A stretch of 64,000 nucleotides of DNA. Source: Limnovirga sp038203525 (GTDB taxonomy: Bacteria > Bacteroidota > Bacteroidia > Chitinophagales > Chitinophagaceae). This document shows positions 36,501 through 44,548 of the stretch, piece by piece. Under the pieces are notes generated by a model that did not search any database, was not told the origin of the DNA, and worked only from the letters and a program-made list of their open reading frames with translations. Numbering within the stretch: position 1 is the first letter of the stretch; each line of letters opens with the position of its first letter. Both the position numbers and the translations under genes were made by a program. The stretch lies in NCBI GenBank assembly GCA_038203525.1, contig JBBRDW010000002.1:37204-101203 (forward strand). Reading direction: 5' to 3'.

Positions 36501-36589
36501 TCTACAGTAGTACCAGGCTGGCAAAAACCTTTGATCTGAAAACATATTAAAAACAATAAACAATATATATATCTGATAACTTTTCCCAT
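33587..36589 (-). CDS. SprE/PorW-type TPR protein of type IX secretion and gliding
   Basis: A 1000-residue exported protein with a signal peptide ending near GFCQ. The region after it, FPKRVTQNAFSHYNYYFNANNLLNDIIDDAKKVFKDDYTTLLPF (seen in parts), is the typical SprE/PorW start ('AHYNGYFNA...'). Many TPR units follow through about residue 830, with a charged low-complexity segment at 555-600, and a C-terminal SPOR-like section (FVVLILDKVDPVFINEAKNALSRYNQ). In Bacteroidota this periplasmic protein couples the PorK/N ring to the translocon. Single gene inside a repeat bracket. Confidence 0.85.
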   Translation of the reverse strand: MGKVIRYIYCLLFLICFQIKGFCQPGTTVDLKKPAKYENRVLTSEKTGNKKFSFPKRVTQNAFSHYNYYFNANNLLNDIIDDAKKVFKDDYTTLLPFNSYSLDATAGSGNIDSVIYKCNAGILLHDLRSNWVDNLYLALGKAYFLRKNFDSAEQVFRYINYAFAPKEAGGYDIPVGSNVSATDATFSIATKEKSSFPKKLISTPPSRNDALLWSARNYLESDKTAEAGGILEILRNDPFFPSRLKSDLEELVAYWYYQQNLYDSSAGHLIKALGVADDKLDKARMEFLAAQLYGMAGNKEESIKWFGKSAEQTIDPIMEVYANLSSIRIAGGNSDSITTQKLNALLKMAHRDKYLSSKDIIYYAIAQVELERNNAAEAQVMLKKSIFYNTDDNRDQRSQSFLLLADINFDLQKYEAAYNFYDSVNAASIPSETDKQRMAERKTALEVITQNIGTIHEQDSLQTVAMMPKNERDALIKKAVRFYRKQQGLKEDDTEPNVNPAIQQTATVDIFNTAGKSDWYFNNISLKGTGFSQFKIKWGNRPNTDNWQRQAAITAQLAAEQAEDDSSDTDDGDNAREKLNLPRPKAGVPAPDNKQSTLANEDGEITYEALLANLPLTEEQIIASNDKIADALFSNGQAFQNMLEDYPSAINAYEQFLKKYPDNKNSEAALFSLYYCYTKTGRNFSADSVRNAMAKNFPDGLMTAKLNNAKANTKEENAPATREYKSIYNLFIEGKFEQAKNAKAKADSTWGSKYWTPQLLYIESVFYVSKKEDSTAINRLNNLVTLYPQTPLAEKATAMIDVLGRRSEIEDYLTKLQITRNDKEEPEPVVDLTPVKPTIARTVIKRDSVVNKPTSQIAKTTIDTATGKPVIIKSFEFNAKDPQFVVLILDKVDPVFINEAKNALSRYNQINFYNQKLALSPVKLDDRYNLVLAGPFADAVAAIDYVDKTKPLAPSRIIPWLAPEKYNFTIISQSNLDILKQSRDVDSYKQLMEKILPGKF

Positions 36590-36712
36590 TCAGTAGAAAT
36601 TCGTTTATTATAAACTCAAAAACACTCTCAAATATTTTTTAAAAATACAGTTATTTTTTAATCACGTTTATAAACAAAGTTTTACTGGCCCTCCCTGAGG
36701 TTCCAAACACAA

Positions 36713-36767
36713 TTTTGAGCCGGTCATTTGTTTTTCATGGCATCCCGGTTGCGTCGCACGCTTGTAC
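36713..36767 (-). repeat. Bracket repeat, class III
   Basis: Minus-strand head GTACAAGCGTGCGACGCAA, middle CCGGGATGCCATGAAA, tail GACCGGCTCAAAA. It closes the SprE/PorW bracket. Confidence 0.9.
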
Positions 36768-37047
36768 TGCAGTAACCTCACTTTGCAGAAGTTCCCATTA
36801 CACGGCAATGACCTCAACTTTGGAGCGATCAAATAACCCAAGTACAGGCCTATGCTTTTTTAATTAACCTTCCTGTAAAATTTGAGGCAGGTATCGATTA
36901 TTCGTTAACATTTAATTTAAAGAAAAGCAATTAACCCCAAACTGCGTGTCTATTTGCAGCGTAGAACCCACCAACAACATAAAAACTCTAAAATTCTTGG
37001 TTGAAGGCATGCAGGAAGGAGCTGTGTGTAACGGCCTGTTAAGCAAA

Positions 37048-37072
37048 AAAACCAGGCTCCTGGTTTTGATTC
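37048..37072 (-). terminator. Terminator after aldo/keto reductase
   Basis: On the minus strand: AACCAGG AG CCTGGTT followed by TTTTT, about 20 bases beyond the stop codon. Confidence 0.85.
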
Positions 37073-37092
37073 TTTAAACACAGCAGCCTGGC

Positions 37093-38097
37093 TTATTCGA
37101 TTTGCTTTAGAATAGTATCAATTCTTGTAAGCTCTTCCTCAGTAAAGGATTGATTATCGAGGCAACCGATTGAATCCAATACCTGCCCCGGCTTACTTGC
37201 GCCAATAAGTACCGTTGTTATGCGTTTATCTTTCAAAATCCAAGCAAGCGCCATTTGTGCCAGGTTTTGCCCGCGTTCTTCAGCAATTGCATTCAACTGG
37301 CGAACTTTTTTTATTTTGTCATCAGATACATAATCTTCCTCAATAGCTCCGTTACCTCTGTGGCTTGCCGCCCTTGAGTCTTCGGGAATTCCCTTTAAAT
37401 ATTTATTGGTTAACATGCCTTGCGCCAGTGGAGAAAAAGGAATACAACCCACGCCATTTTGTTCCAGCACATCCAGCAACCCATTTTCAACCCAGCGATC
37501 GAACATAGAATATTTTGGCTGATGAATTAAACAGGGCGTACCCAGTTGCTTTAAAATACTAATGGCTTTTGCTGCTTCAGCCGGCTGATAGCTCGATATG
37601 CCAACATACAGTGCTTTTCCCTGGCGCACCATTAAATCAAGTGTTCCCATTGTTTCTTCCAGCGGCGTATTCGGATCCGGACGGTGATGATAAAAAATAT
37701 CAACATACTCAAGCCCCATGCGTTTTAAACTTTGGTCAAGGCTTGCAACCAGGTATTTTTTCGATCCCCAATCGCCATAGGGCCCCGGCCACATACCCCA
37801 GCCAGCTTTACTTGATATAATCAGCTCATCGCGGTAACTGGCAAAATCACCTTTAAATATCCTGCCGAAATTTTCTTCAGCAGAACCCGGAGGCGGACCA
37901 TAATTATTTGCCAGATCAAAATGGGTAATGCCATTATCAAAAGCCACGCGCAAAATATTGCGTGCATTTTCCAATTGGTCAATATGGCCGAAGTTGTGCC
38001 AAAGCCCAAGTGATAATGCGGGCAACAATAACCCGCTATTGCCGCAGCGGTTGTATTTCATTTTTTTGTACCTGTCTTCAGAGGCAATGTATTTCAT
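37093..38097 (-). CDS. Aldo/keto reductase, YghZ/Gpr-like
   Basis: A 334-residue NADPH-dependent reductase of the (beta/alpha)8 AKR family. Catalytic residues are present: Asp in HFDLANNYG, Tyr in the same block, Lys in IISSKAGWGM, His in IFYHHRPDPNTP. The PGPYGDWGSKKYL and CIPFSPLAQGMLTNKYL segments closely match E. coli YghZ (L-glyceraldehyde 3-phosphate reductase). It probably detoxifies small aldehydes. Single gene. Confidence 0.92.
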   Translation of the reverse strand: MKYIASEDRYKKMKYNRCGNSGLLLPALSLGLWHNFGHIDQLENARNILRVAFDNGITHFDLANNYGPPPGSAEENFGRIFKGDFASYRDELIISSKAGWGMWPGPYGDWGSKKYLVASLDQSLKRMGLEYVDIFYHHRPDPNTPLEETMGTLDLMVRQGKALYVGISSYQPAEAAKAISILKQLGTPCLIHQPKYSMFDRWVENGLLDVLEQNGVGCIPFSPLAQGMLTNKYLKGIPEDSRAASHRGNGAIEEDYVSDDKIKKVRQLNAIAEERGQNLAQMALAWILKDKRITTVLIGASKPGQVLDSIGCLDNQSFTEEELTRIDTILKQIE

Positions 38098-38150
38098 GTT
38101 TTTACATTTTATAATTGGTTGAAATTATCACTTAATGAAGTTTTGAAATA

Positions 38151-38209
38151 TTTTTTTTTAGCCCGGGTTCATTAATGCTATTAAGCCCGGTTGCGTCGCA
38201 CGCTTGTAC
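38151..38209 (-). repeat. Bracket repeat, class I-like
   Basis: Minus-strand head GTACAAGCGTGCGACGCAA, middle CCGGGCTTAATAGC, tail ACCCGGGCT plus A-run. Tail faces the aldo/keto reductase start, about 53 bases away. Confidence 0.91.
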
Positions 38210-38441
38210 CGTTGGAATCCAATTCAGCACCGTCAGTCAACTCTATTATTGTCTGAGAACTTGTAGTGTTTCAGCTACTAAATACCAGATAAAGTTTAAT
38301 GACTCAGCATATTTTATTAGTCAGCTGCAGGCTGCCCCTGCCTCAAAGATAAAAATCGCTACACCGGTTTATTATTTAAAAGTACAATTACGCGTAGATT
38401 GAAATATCAATCGGCCGTATTTGATGATTGTGGGACTGAAA

Positions 38442-38499
38442 GTACAAGAGTGCGACGCAACAAAAGCTTCATTCATATTCTTCAGTTCGGCCAAAAAAA
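38442..38499 (+). repeat. Bracket repeat, class I
   Basis: Perfect head, middle CAAAAGCTTCATTCAT, tail AGTTCGGCC plus seven A. Tail faces the PPDK stop codon; partner at 41440-41498. Confidence 0.93.
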
Positions 38500-38547
38500 T
38501 ACCCGCACATATACATGTTTCGGGCATTCTTTTTTCAGCAGATTTTT

Positions 38548-41298
38548 TTACCTGGGCGATTCCAACGCAGCTTGTGCAGCGGCTAGTCTTGCAATGGGCA
38601 CGCGGAATGGTGAACAGCTTACATAATTCATACCCAATCTATGACAGAATTTTACGCTTTCGGCATCGCCACCATGTTCGCCACAAATACCAACTTCGAG
38701 ATTTGGTTTTGTTTTGCGGCCATTTTCTGTGCCCATTTTTATTAACTCGCCCACTCCTTCCTGATCAATGGTTTGAAATGGATCATCCTTCAGTAATTTC
38801 TGCTCGAGATAGGTTGGCAGAAAACCGCCAATATCATCCCTGCTAAAGCCAAAACTCATCTGTGTAAGATCGTTGGTGCCAAAGCTAAAGAAATCAGCTA
38901 CAGTAGCCAACTCTGCGGCTTTTAGAGCTGCCCGTGGAATCTCGATCATAGTGCCATAGAGGTAAGGAATTTTTTTGAGCTTAGATTGTTCGCACACTTC
39001 CTTATAAACCTTATCAACAAGCTTTTTCTGATGCGTTAATTCGTTTACCGTGCAGGTAACCGGGATCATGATTTCGGGGAAAGCTTTTTTACCATCTTTT
39101 AGCAGTTCGGCTGTTGCTTCAAGAATGGCCTTTACCTGCATCTCTGTTATTTCCGGATAACTAATACCAAGCCTTACACCACGGTGTCCAAGCATTGGAT
39201 TGTTTTCGTGCAAAGCCAGCACCCGTCTTTTTAAAAGGCTCATGCTGATACCTAATTCCTTACTTAACTGGTGCAGTTTTTCAGCATCATGCGGAACAAA
39301 TTCATGCAGCGGCGGATCAAGTAGGCGGAAAGTTACTGGCTGACCCTTCATTATTTCAAGCGTGTTTTTAAAATCCTTTTTTACAAAAGTGTATAATTCA
39401 TTCAGCGCAAGGCGGCGTTCCATCTGTGTTTTACTTACGATCATTTTGCGCAGCAGGAACAATGGCCTTTCGCTATGCTCCCCGTAAAACATGTGTTCCG
39501 TGCGGAACAAGCCAATACCTTCAGCGCCAAACTTTAAAGCCTGAGCTGCATCTTTTGGCGTATCGGCGTTGGTGCGTACGCCCATTACTTTTGTTTTATC
39601 AACCAGTTTCATCAGGTCTTTGTATGATTTATTCTTATCAAGATCGATGTCTACAACCGGTAAGCTACCTTCATAAACCAGGCCTTTTGTGCCATTTAAA
39701 CTAACCCAGTCGCCCTCTTTGATAATTGCACCATTCCTGGCATGAAATGTTTTAGTATCGCTATGAATTTCCACATCGCCGCAACCCACAATACAACATT
39801 TCCCCCACCCTCTTGCAACCAATGCGGCATGAGACGTCATACCGCCTTTAGTGGTAAGAATAGCCTGTGCTTTGTGCATTCCATCCACATCTTCGGGTGA
39901 TGTTTCTTCCCTAACCAAAATTACTTGCTCTCCTTTGTGCGCCCAGGCAACGGCATCATCGGAAGTGAATACCACACGCCCCCTTGCACCACCAGGGCCT
40001 GCAGGCAAACCTTTGGCAATTGGTTTGGTAATTAATTCCAATTTGGGGTCAAGCATCGGCAGCAACAGTTCTACCAGCTGGTTTGGCGCCACGCGCATTA
40101 TGGCTGTTTTTGCGTCGATCATTTTTTCAGCGAACATTTCTGTTGCCATACGCACCGCGGCAATTCCGTTACGTTTGCCTACACGGCACTGCAGCATATA
40201 AAGTTTTCCTTTTTCAATAGTAAACTCAATGTCCTGCATGTCTTTATAATGTTGTTCCAGCCTTTTCTGATAGCTGAACAATTCTTTGTAAAGTGCGGGC
40301 ATCATTGTTTCCAGTGTAGTTAATTGTTTGCTTTGCGCATTTTTTGAGTATTCATTTACCGGTGCTGGTGTTCTGATACCGGCAACTACATCTTCGCCCT
40401 GTGCATTAACCAGATACTCACCGTAGAATCTATTTTCGCCGTTACCGGGGTTTCGTGTAAAGGCAACACCGGTACAGCTATCATTACCCATATTACCAAA
40501 TACCATTACCTGTACATTTACGGCAGTACCCCATTCGTCCGGTATTTTTTCTATACGGCGGTATTCTATAGCACGCTTTCCATTCCAGCTTCCAAAAACG
40601 GCGCCAATGCCGCCCCAGAGCTGCTCCAAGGGATCATCAGGAAAATCTGTACCCAACCTTTTTTTAATCGTTTTCTTATAATCCTTTACCAATGCTTTCA
40701 ATTCGGGCACGGTAAGGTCTGTATCACTGGTGTATCCATTTTTCTGTTTTATATGCTCCAGCTTTTCATCCAGCACTTTTCGGATGCCTTTTCCATTTTT
40801 TACTTCAACAGCGTTACCTTTTTCCATCACTACATCTGCATACATCATGATCAAACGGCGGTAAGCGTCATAGGCAAAACGTTCATCGCCGCTATGGGCA
40901 GTAATTCCTTTTATCGTTTGCTCATTCAGTCCCACGTTTAAAACCGTTTCCATCATACCGGGCATACTTTTTCTTGCACCGGATCGAACCGAAACGAGCA
41001 AGGGATTTTTTTCATCACCAAACTTTTTCCCGGTGAGCTTTCCTATTTGTGCAAGTGCTGCTTCTACTTCCGCTTTAATCGATCCCGGATACGTTTTTTT
41101 GTTATTATAATAGTAGGTGCAAACTTCCGTAGTTACGGTAAACCCCGGAGGAACCGGTAGCCGAAGTGCAGGATGGCCCGCCATTTCGGCCAGGTTTGCA
41201 CCCTTGCCCCCTAATAAATTTTTCATTGATTCGTTGCCATCGGCTTTGCCGCCGCCGAAGAAGTAAACGTACTTTCCGGCGTTAGTTGTTTTTGCCAT
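38548..41298 (-). CDS. ppdK: Pyruvate, phosphate dikinase
   Basis: A 916-residue enzyme interconverting pyruvate + ATP + Pi and PEP + AMP + PPi. In order: ATP-grasp start (KYVYFFGGGKADGNESMKNLLGGKGANLAEM), the swivelling domain with phospho-His in GGMTSHAALVARGWGKC, and the PEP-binding barrel (GIGLFRTEHMF, ending NYVSCSPFRVPIARLAAAQAAL). ATG 41298 (MAKTTNAGKYVYFF) is chosen over a TTG 15 codons upstream because the family starts here. Single gene inside a bracket; in a Bacteroidota it probably serves gluconeogenic PEP supply or PPi-linked glycolysis. Confidence 0.96.
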   Translation of the reverse strand: MAKTTNAGKYVYFFGGGKADGNESMKNLLGGKGANLAEMAGHPALRLPVPPGFTVTTEVCTYYYNNKKTYPGSIKAEVEAALAQIGKLTGKKFGDEKNPLLVSVRSGARKSMPGMMETVLNVGLNEQTIKGITAHSGDERFAYDAYRRLIMMYADVVMEKGNAVEVKNGKGIRKVLDEKLEHIKQKNGYTSDTDLTVPELKALVKDYKKTIKKRLGTDFPDDPLEQLWGGIGAVFGSWNGKRAIEYRRIEKIPDEWGTAVNVQVMVFGNMGNDSCTGVAFTRNPGNGENRFYGEYLVNAQGEDVVAGIRTPAPVNEYSKNAQSKQLTTLETMMPALYKELFSYQKRLEQHYKDMQDIEFTIEKGKLYMLQCRVGKRNGIAAVRMATEMFAEKMIDAKTAIMRVAPNQLVELLLPMLDPKLELITKPIAKGLPAGPGGARGRVVFTSDDAVAWAHKGEQVILVREETSPEDVDGMHKAQAILTTKGGMTSHAALVARGWGKCCIVGCGDVEIHSDTKTFHARNGAIIKEGDWVSLNGTKGLVYEGSLPVVDIDLDKNKSYKDLMKLVDKTKVMGVRTNADTPKDAAQALKFGAEGIGLFRTEHMFYGEHSERPLFLLRKMIVSKTQMERRLALNELYTFVKKDFKNTLEIMKGQPVTFRLLDPPLHEFVPHDAEKLHQLSKELGISMSLLKRRVLALHENNPMLGHRGVRLGISYPEITEMQVKAILEATAELLKDGKKAFPEIMIPVTCTVNELTHQKKLVDKVYKEVCEQSKLKKIPYLYGTMIEIPRAALKAAELATVADFFSFGTNDLTQMSFGFSRDDIGGFLPTYLEQKLLKDDPFQTIDQEGVGELIKMGTENGRKTKPNLEVGICGEHGGDAESVKFCHRLGMNYVSCSPFRVPIARLAAAQAALESPR

Positions 41299-41439
41299 TC
41301 TGTAAAATATTTGTTGATGCAGAGTTAAGACAAGATTGCGCAAATACAGAAAACCAAAATCAGTAAAAAATTTGATTTAAATCATGAAAAATACCGCCTG
41401 GCAGAAGCATCTGACTGAGGTTGGCTAAAGAAAGTATAA

Positions 41440-41498
41440 TTTTTTTTGGCCAGGCAAATGAATAAACAGGAGACTTTACTTGCGTCGCACTCTTGTGC
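41440..41498 (-). repeat. Bracket repeat, class I
   Basis: Minus-strand head GCACAAGAGTGCGACGCAA, middle GTAAAGTCTCCTG, tail GCCTGGCC plus eight A. It closes the PPDK bracket. Confidence 0.91.
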
Positions 41499-41647
41499 TT
41501 TCAGAACCCTATTCAGCAAGGTGCAGCAGCGTTATTCTTTTCAGACAGCCATAACAGGTAAGGTTATTTTTTATTAAGAGAAGCCTTGGGTAGCAGCAGG
41601 CTGTATGTTGTTAGGCCCCGGCTGCCAAAAGATATGCTGATGAACGG

Positions 41648-41699
41648 ATTGCGACGCAACGAAGCTGCTATGAAATTATTTGCTGGTATCCTGAAAATA
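41648..41699 (+). repeat. Bracket repeat, partial class I
   Basis: ATTGCGACGCAACGAAGCTGCTATGAAAT matches from mid-head onward and the tail is drifted (GCTGGTATCC). The 5' half of the head is lost. Confidence 0.6.
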
Positions 41700-41810
41700 T
41701 GTGAATGTGCAAATGCGGGAATGTGCGGATGAATGAAAATAGAAATTAGAAAGAGTCTTGATCCCAGCATGCTCACATATTCGCATTCGCACATTTGCAC
41801 ATCCGCAAAT
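41700..41810. repeat. Imperfect inverted repeat of GTGCAAATGC-like motifs
   Basis: Left arm contains GTGAATGTGCAAATGCGGG and AATGTGCGGATG; right arm contains CGCATTCGCACATTTGCAC and ATCCGCAAAT. It ends at the stop codon of the DinB gene and could form a hairpin downstream of it. Confidence 0.6.
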
Positions 41811-42301
41811 CACTTCTTCCTGCACCAGGTAATAAAATCGGTATTGGGAATTTTTTTTATTTCAAGCTGATGAAACATGGTGACGATTTGGCCGCGGTGG
41901 TAAGTGCCATGATTAAACAAATGCATGATCGTTTGCCAGATAGGATTTTTCTGGTACTCGCCATTTGAATCATGATATCCAAATACATGCTCCAGCATAT
42001 TTTCTTTGTTTTGTTTTACCCAAACTTCCCACTGTTTACTTTGATCAAGAAGTCCATCTACAACTTCCTGCATCGTTAACTGGGTGGATAAACCTGGCCT
42101 AATAATTTGCTCCTGCAGTTTAAGCCGCTGCCACCAAATGCTTTCTGCATCCCAAATGTGGATTATGGATGATCTGATGCTGTTGAAGCTGGCCGGGGTT
42201 ATTTGCAGTTGTTGCAGGTCACTCAAAGCCAGTACGGGTTTTAACAAAGTTTGATTGGCCCAAACATTATACGATGCATATTGTTCTAAAACTTCCTTCA
42301 T
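41810..42301 (-). CDS. DinB/YfiT-family protein
   Basis: A 163-residue four-helix-bundle protein. The three metal-ligand histidines of the DinB superfamily are in place: HIWDAESIWW (first) and HLFNHGTYHRGQ (second and third). Such proteins are putative metal-dependent enzymes, often thiol transferases or hydrolases; the substrate here is unknown. Divergent from the trans-sulfuration gene, 66 bases apart, within the same bracket. Confidence 0.88.
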   Translation of the reverse strand: MKEVLEQYASYNVWANQTLLKPVLALSDLQQLQITPASFNSIRSSIIHIWDAESIWWQRLKLQEQIIRPGLSTQLTMQEVVDGLLDQSKQWEVWVKQNKENMLEHVFGYHDSNGEYQKNPIWQTIMHLFNHGTYHRGQIVTMFHQLEIKKIPNTDFITWCRKK

Positions 42302-42367
42302 TGTTTTCGTTTACTTTTGGCGGTACAAAATACGCACTAAGCGAATTATACTTTAATAAATTTTCTC

Positions 42368-43594
42368 ATGGCCAATAAAAAATTTCCGTTTAAAGGTATC
42401 AGTTCCGCAGCCATTCATGCCGGTGATAAAAATTTCGCTGAATCATCTCATCTTTCGCCCATCTATGCCAGCTCAACTTTTACATTCGATACCGCAGACC
42501 AGGGCATGCGCCGTTTTGCCGGCAAGGAAGAAGGTTATATTTACAGCCGCTGGGGCAATCCAACTTTCACCGTTGCAGAAGAAACAATTGCCGCACTGGA
42601 GGCATTTAATTTAAAAGATACAAAGGGCGATCCGTTACAACTGAAAGCGCTGCTGCATGCCAGCGGGCAAGCCGCCATGACAACACTCTTCCTGAGTAAT
42701 TTAAAAAGCGGCGATAAAATTCTTTCGCATTATTCTTTGTATGGCGGCACCCATGAACTGCTACATAAAGTTTTGCCGCAAAATAATATTGAACCCGTGA
42801 TAGTGGACTTGCGTGATCTAAATAAACTGGAAGAAGCGATTAAACAACATCCGCAAATTCGCTTGGTACACATTGAAACGCCGGCCAATCCAACCATTCA
42901 GTGTGTGGATATTGAAGCGGTGGCAACCATTGCTAAACAGCATAACATGATTGTTTCTGTTGACAATACTTTTGCCACGCCTTATCTGCAGCAGCCGTTT
43001 AAATACGATGTAGATTTTGTGTTCCATTCCACTACAAAATTCTTAAATGGCCATGGCACTGCAATTGGCGGCGTGTTGCTGGGCAGAGACATCGTTTTCA
43101 TGAATACCAAAGCAACCAAGTGGCACCGTCTTTTGGGGGGCAACAGCAACCCATTTGATGCGTTTCTGTTAACGCTTGGTATGAAGACATTAGAGATAAG
43201 AATGGAAAGGCATTGCAGCAATGCTGTGGCTGTTGCCGATTTTTTATTGAAGCATCCTGTAATTGGTCATGTCAATTACAATGGACTTGAATCGCATTCT
43301 GACTATGCTGTTGCAAAAAAACAAATGCGGCATCCCGGAGCGATGACAAGTTTTGAATTGAAAGGCGGACTGGATGCCGGTAAAAAATTTATTGATGCAC
43401 TGCAAATGTGTGTGCGTGCCGTTTCGCTGGGCACGGTTGATACGCTTGTTTCGCACCCCGCATCGATGACGCATTACGGCGTATCGAGGGAAGAAAGAAT
43501 TCAGTTTGGCATTACCGATGGATTAATACGCATGAGTGTGGGCATGGAAAATATTGAGGACATACTTACCGATCTTGAGCAGGCACTTGGTTAA
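42368..43594 (+). CDS. Trans-sulfuration PLP enzyme (Cys/Met metabolism family)
   Basis: A 408-residue fold-type I PLP enzyme. The PLP lysine lies in FHSTTKFLNGHG, the phosphate-binding loop in HASGQAAMTTLF, and the tetramer tyrosine-arginine in IYSRWGNPT. The family includes cystathionine gamma-synthase, cystathionine beta/gamma-lyase and methionine gamma-lyase, and sequence alone does not separate them; the C-terminal SLGTVDTLVSHPASMTH block is shared by all. No neighbouring methionine gene helps decide. Confidence 0.9.
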   Translation: MANKKFPFKGISSAAIHAGDKNFAESSHLSPIYASSTFTFDTADQGMRRFAGKEEGYIYSRWGNPTFTVAEETIAALEAFNLKDTKGDPLQLKALLHASGQAAMTTLFLSNLKSGDKILSHYSLYGGTHELLHKVLPQNNIEPVIVDLRDLNKLEEAIKQHPQIRLVHIETPANPTIQCVDIEAVATIAKQHNMIVSVDNTFATPYLQQPFKYDVDFVFHSTTKFLNGHGTAIGGVLLGRDIVFMNTKATKWHRLLGGNSNPFDAFLLTLGMKTLEIRMERHCSNAVAVADFLLKHPVIGHVNYNGLESHSDYAVAKKQMRHPGAMTSFELKGGLDAGKKFIDALQMCVRAVSLGTVDTLVSHPASMTHYGVSREERIQFGITDGLIRMSVGMENIEDILTDLEQALG

Positions 43595-43595
43595 T

Positions 43596-43660
43596 ATTTT
43601 TATGGGCCAAGCAAAAGTTCTTTGTGAATCGTTCCCTCCGCCGGAGGCGGACTCTTGTAC
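43596..43660 (-). repeat. Bracket repeat, class II, with CCGCC-palindrome variant
   Basis: Minus-strand head GTACAAGAGT is followed by CCGCCTCCGGCGGAG in place of GCGACGCAA, then GGAACGATTCAC and tail TTGGCCCATA. It begins 2 bases after the preceding stop codon. Confidence 0.88.
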
Positions 43661-43708
43661 AACATCATATTATTCAGCAAATTGAAGTATCCAACATAAA
43701 AAAATCAC

Positions 43709-44377
43709 ATGTTTAAGATTACAAAACGCTCAAGGCTTTTCCTTTACTTCCTGATAGTTTTATCTTCTGCTATAACCGGGTGCGCAGCAAAGCCGCCTCA
43801 TGAAGAAGGCGATTTTAGAAAACCTGATTTAATTGAACTTGTAAAACTCGATTCTACAATTAAACTGGATATACGTTATGCAACGAGTAATAATCTTGCG
43901 GGCAAACCTGTATATCAAGAAGCAAGGGCTTTTCTGCAACGCCCCGCAGCCGAAGCTGTTGCAAGAGTAAATCAAAAATTAAAACCGCTGGGTTATGGAC
44001 TGCTTGTCTTTGACGGTTACCGGCCCTGGAGCGTAACAAAACTATTCTGGGACGTTACCAGCGAAGAAAATAAAAAGTTTGTAGCCAATCCAAAAAAAGG
44101 ATCAAGACATAACCGGGGTTGCGCAGTAGATCTAAGTTTATACGATCTTAAAACTGGCAAAGAGATTATCATGACCGGTGAATACGATGAAATGAGCGAA
44201 CGCTCTTACCCCAGCTACACCGGCGGCACAGAAGAGCAAAGAAAAATGCGTGACCTTTTAAGGACCAATATGGAAAGTGAAGGCTTTACTGTTTACGAAT
44301 ATGAATGGTGGCATTTTGATTATAAGGACTGGAGACTCTACCCAATTGGTAATATTCCATTTTCGAAGATAAAATAA
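43709..44377 (+). CDS. D-alanyl-D-alanine dipeptidase, VanX/DdpX-like lipoprotein
   Basis: A 222-residue lipoprotein (lipobox ITGC after a hydrophobic stretch) of peptidase family M15D. Zinc ligands are visible in SRHNRGCAVDLSLYD (His and Asp) and EWWHFDY (His and the catalytic Glu). It would cleave D-Ala-D-Ala released from cell-wall turnover in the periplasm. No vancomycin-resistance ligase or regulators are nearby, so a nutritional or recycling role is more likely than resistance. Confidence 0.92.
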   Translation: MFKITKRSRLFLYFLIVLSSAITGCAAKPPHEEGDFRKPDLIELVKLDSTIKLDIRYATSNNLAGKPVYQEARAFLQRPAAEAVARVNQKLKPLGYGLLVFDGYRPWSVTKLFWDVTSEENKKFVANPKKGSRHNRGCAVDLSLYDLKTGKEIIMTGEYDEMSERSYPSYTGGTEEQRKMRDLLRTNMESEGFTVYEYEWWHFDYKDWRLYPIGNIPFSKIK

Positions 44378-44383
44378 TGATTG

Positions 44384-44417
44384 TTTTTTTTGACCGCTTG
44401 TAATATTCTTCAATTGA
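44384..44417 (-). repeat. Bracket repeat, partial (tail and middle only)
   Basis: TTTTTTTTGACCGCTTGTAATATTCTTCAATTGA after the VanX-like stop codon matches the tail and middle, but the head is missing. Confidence 0.55.
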
Positions 44418-44464
44418 TATTGGATTAATACTGTGGGTCGGAACAGCCGAAATATAATTAGAAA

Positions 44465-44522
44465 GTACAAGAGTGCGACGCAACAGTTGATGCCATCTGT
44501 TCAAATGCAGGGCTCAAAAAAA
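44465..44522 (+). repeat. Bracket repeat, class III
   Basis: Perfect head, middle CAGTTGATGCCATCTG, tail GCAGGGCTC plus seven A. It opens the four-gene bracket that ends at 47873-47931. Confidence 0.92.
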
Positions 44523-44548
44523 TTGCCCGGAAAATTATTATTTTTGTT

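Larger units (their letters stand above)
36590..37092. other. Intergenic region
   Basis: About 500 bases. It holds a bracket repeat (36713-36767) and the terminator of the aldo/keto reductase. Between about 36830 and 37040 there are short coding-like scraps (for example LPVKFEAGIDYSLTFNLKK and VEGMQEGAVCNGLL) that may be remains of a lost gene; no family was recognised. Confidence 0.45.
38098..38547. other. Intergenic region with inverted repeat pair
   Basis: The 450-base gap holds two bracket repeats in head-to-head orientation (38151-38209 minus, 38442-38499 plus), separated by about 230 bases without recognisable content. Confidence 0.7.
41299..41809. other. Intergenic region with repeats
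   Basis: About 510 bases containing a full bracket repeat (41440-41498), a partial one (41648-41699) and an imperfect inverted repeat built from GTGCAAATGCG / CGCACATTTGCAC motifs at about 41700-41810. No gene is supported. Confidence 0.6.

Noticed and set aside
41299..41343. TTG start for PPDK 15 codons upstream
   Set aside because: The family N-terminus begins at MAKTTNAGKYVYFF (41298), and the extra residues have no counterpart.
42302..42367. SAM riboswitch before the trans-sulfuration gene
   Set aside because: The gap is only 66 bases and shows none of the conserved SAM-riboswitch blocks.
43709..44377. Vancomycin-resistance cluster
   Set aside because: Only a VanX-like dipeptidase is present; no VanA/H-type ligase, dehydrogenase or VanRS-type regulators accompany it.
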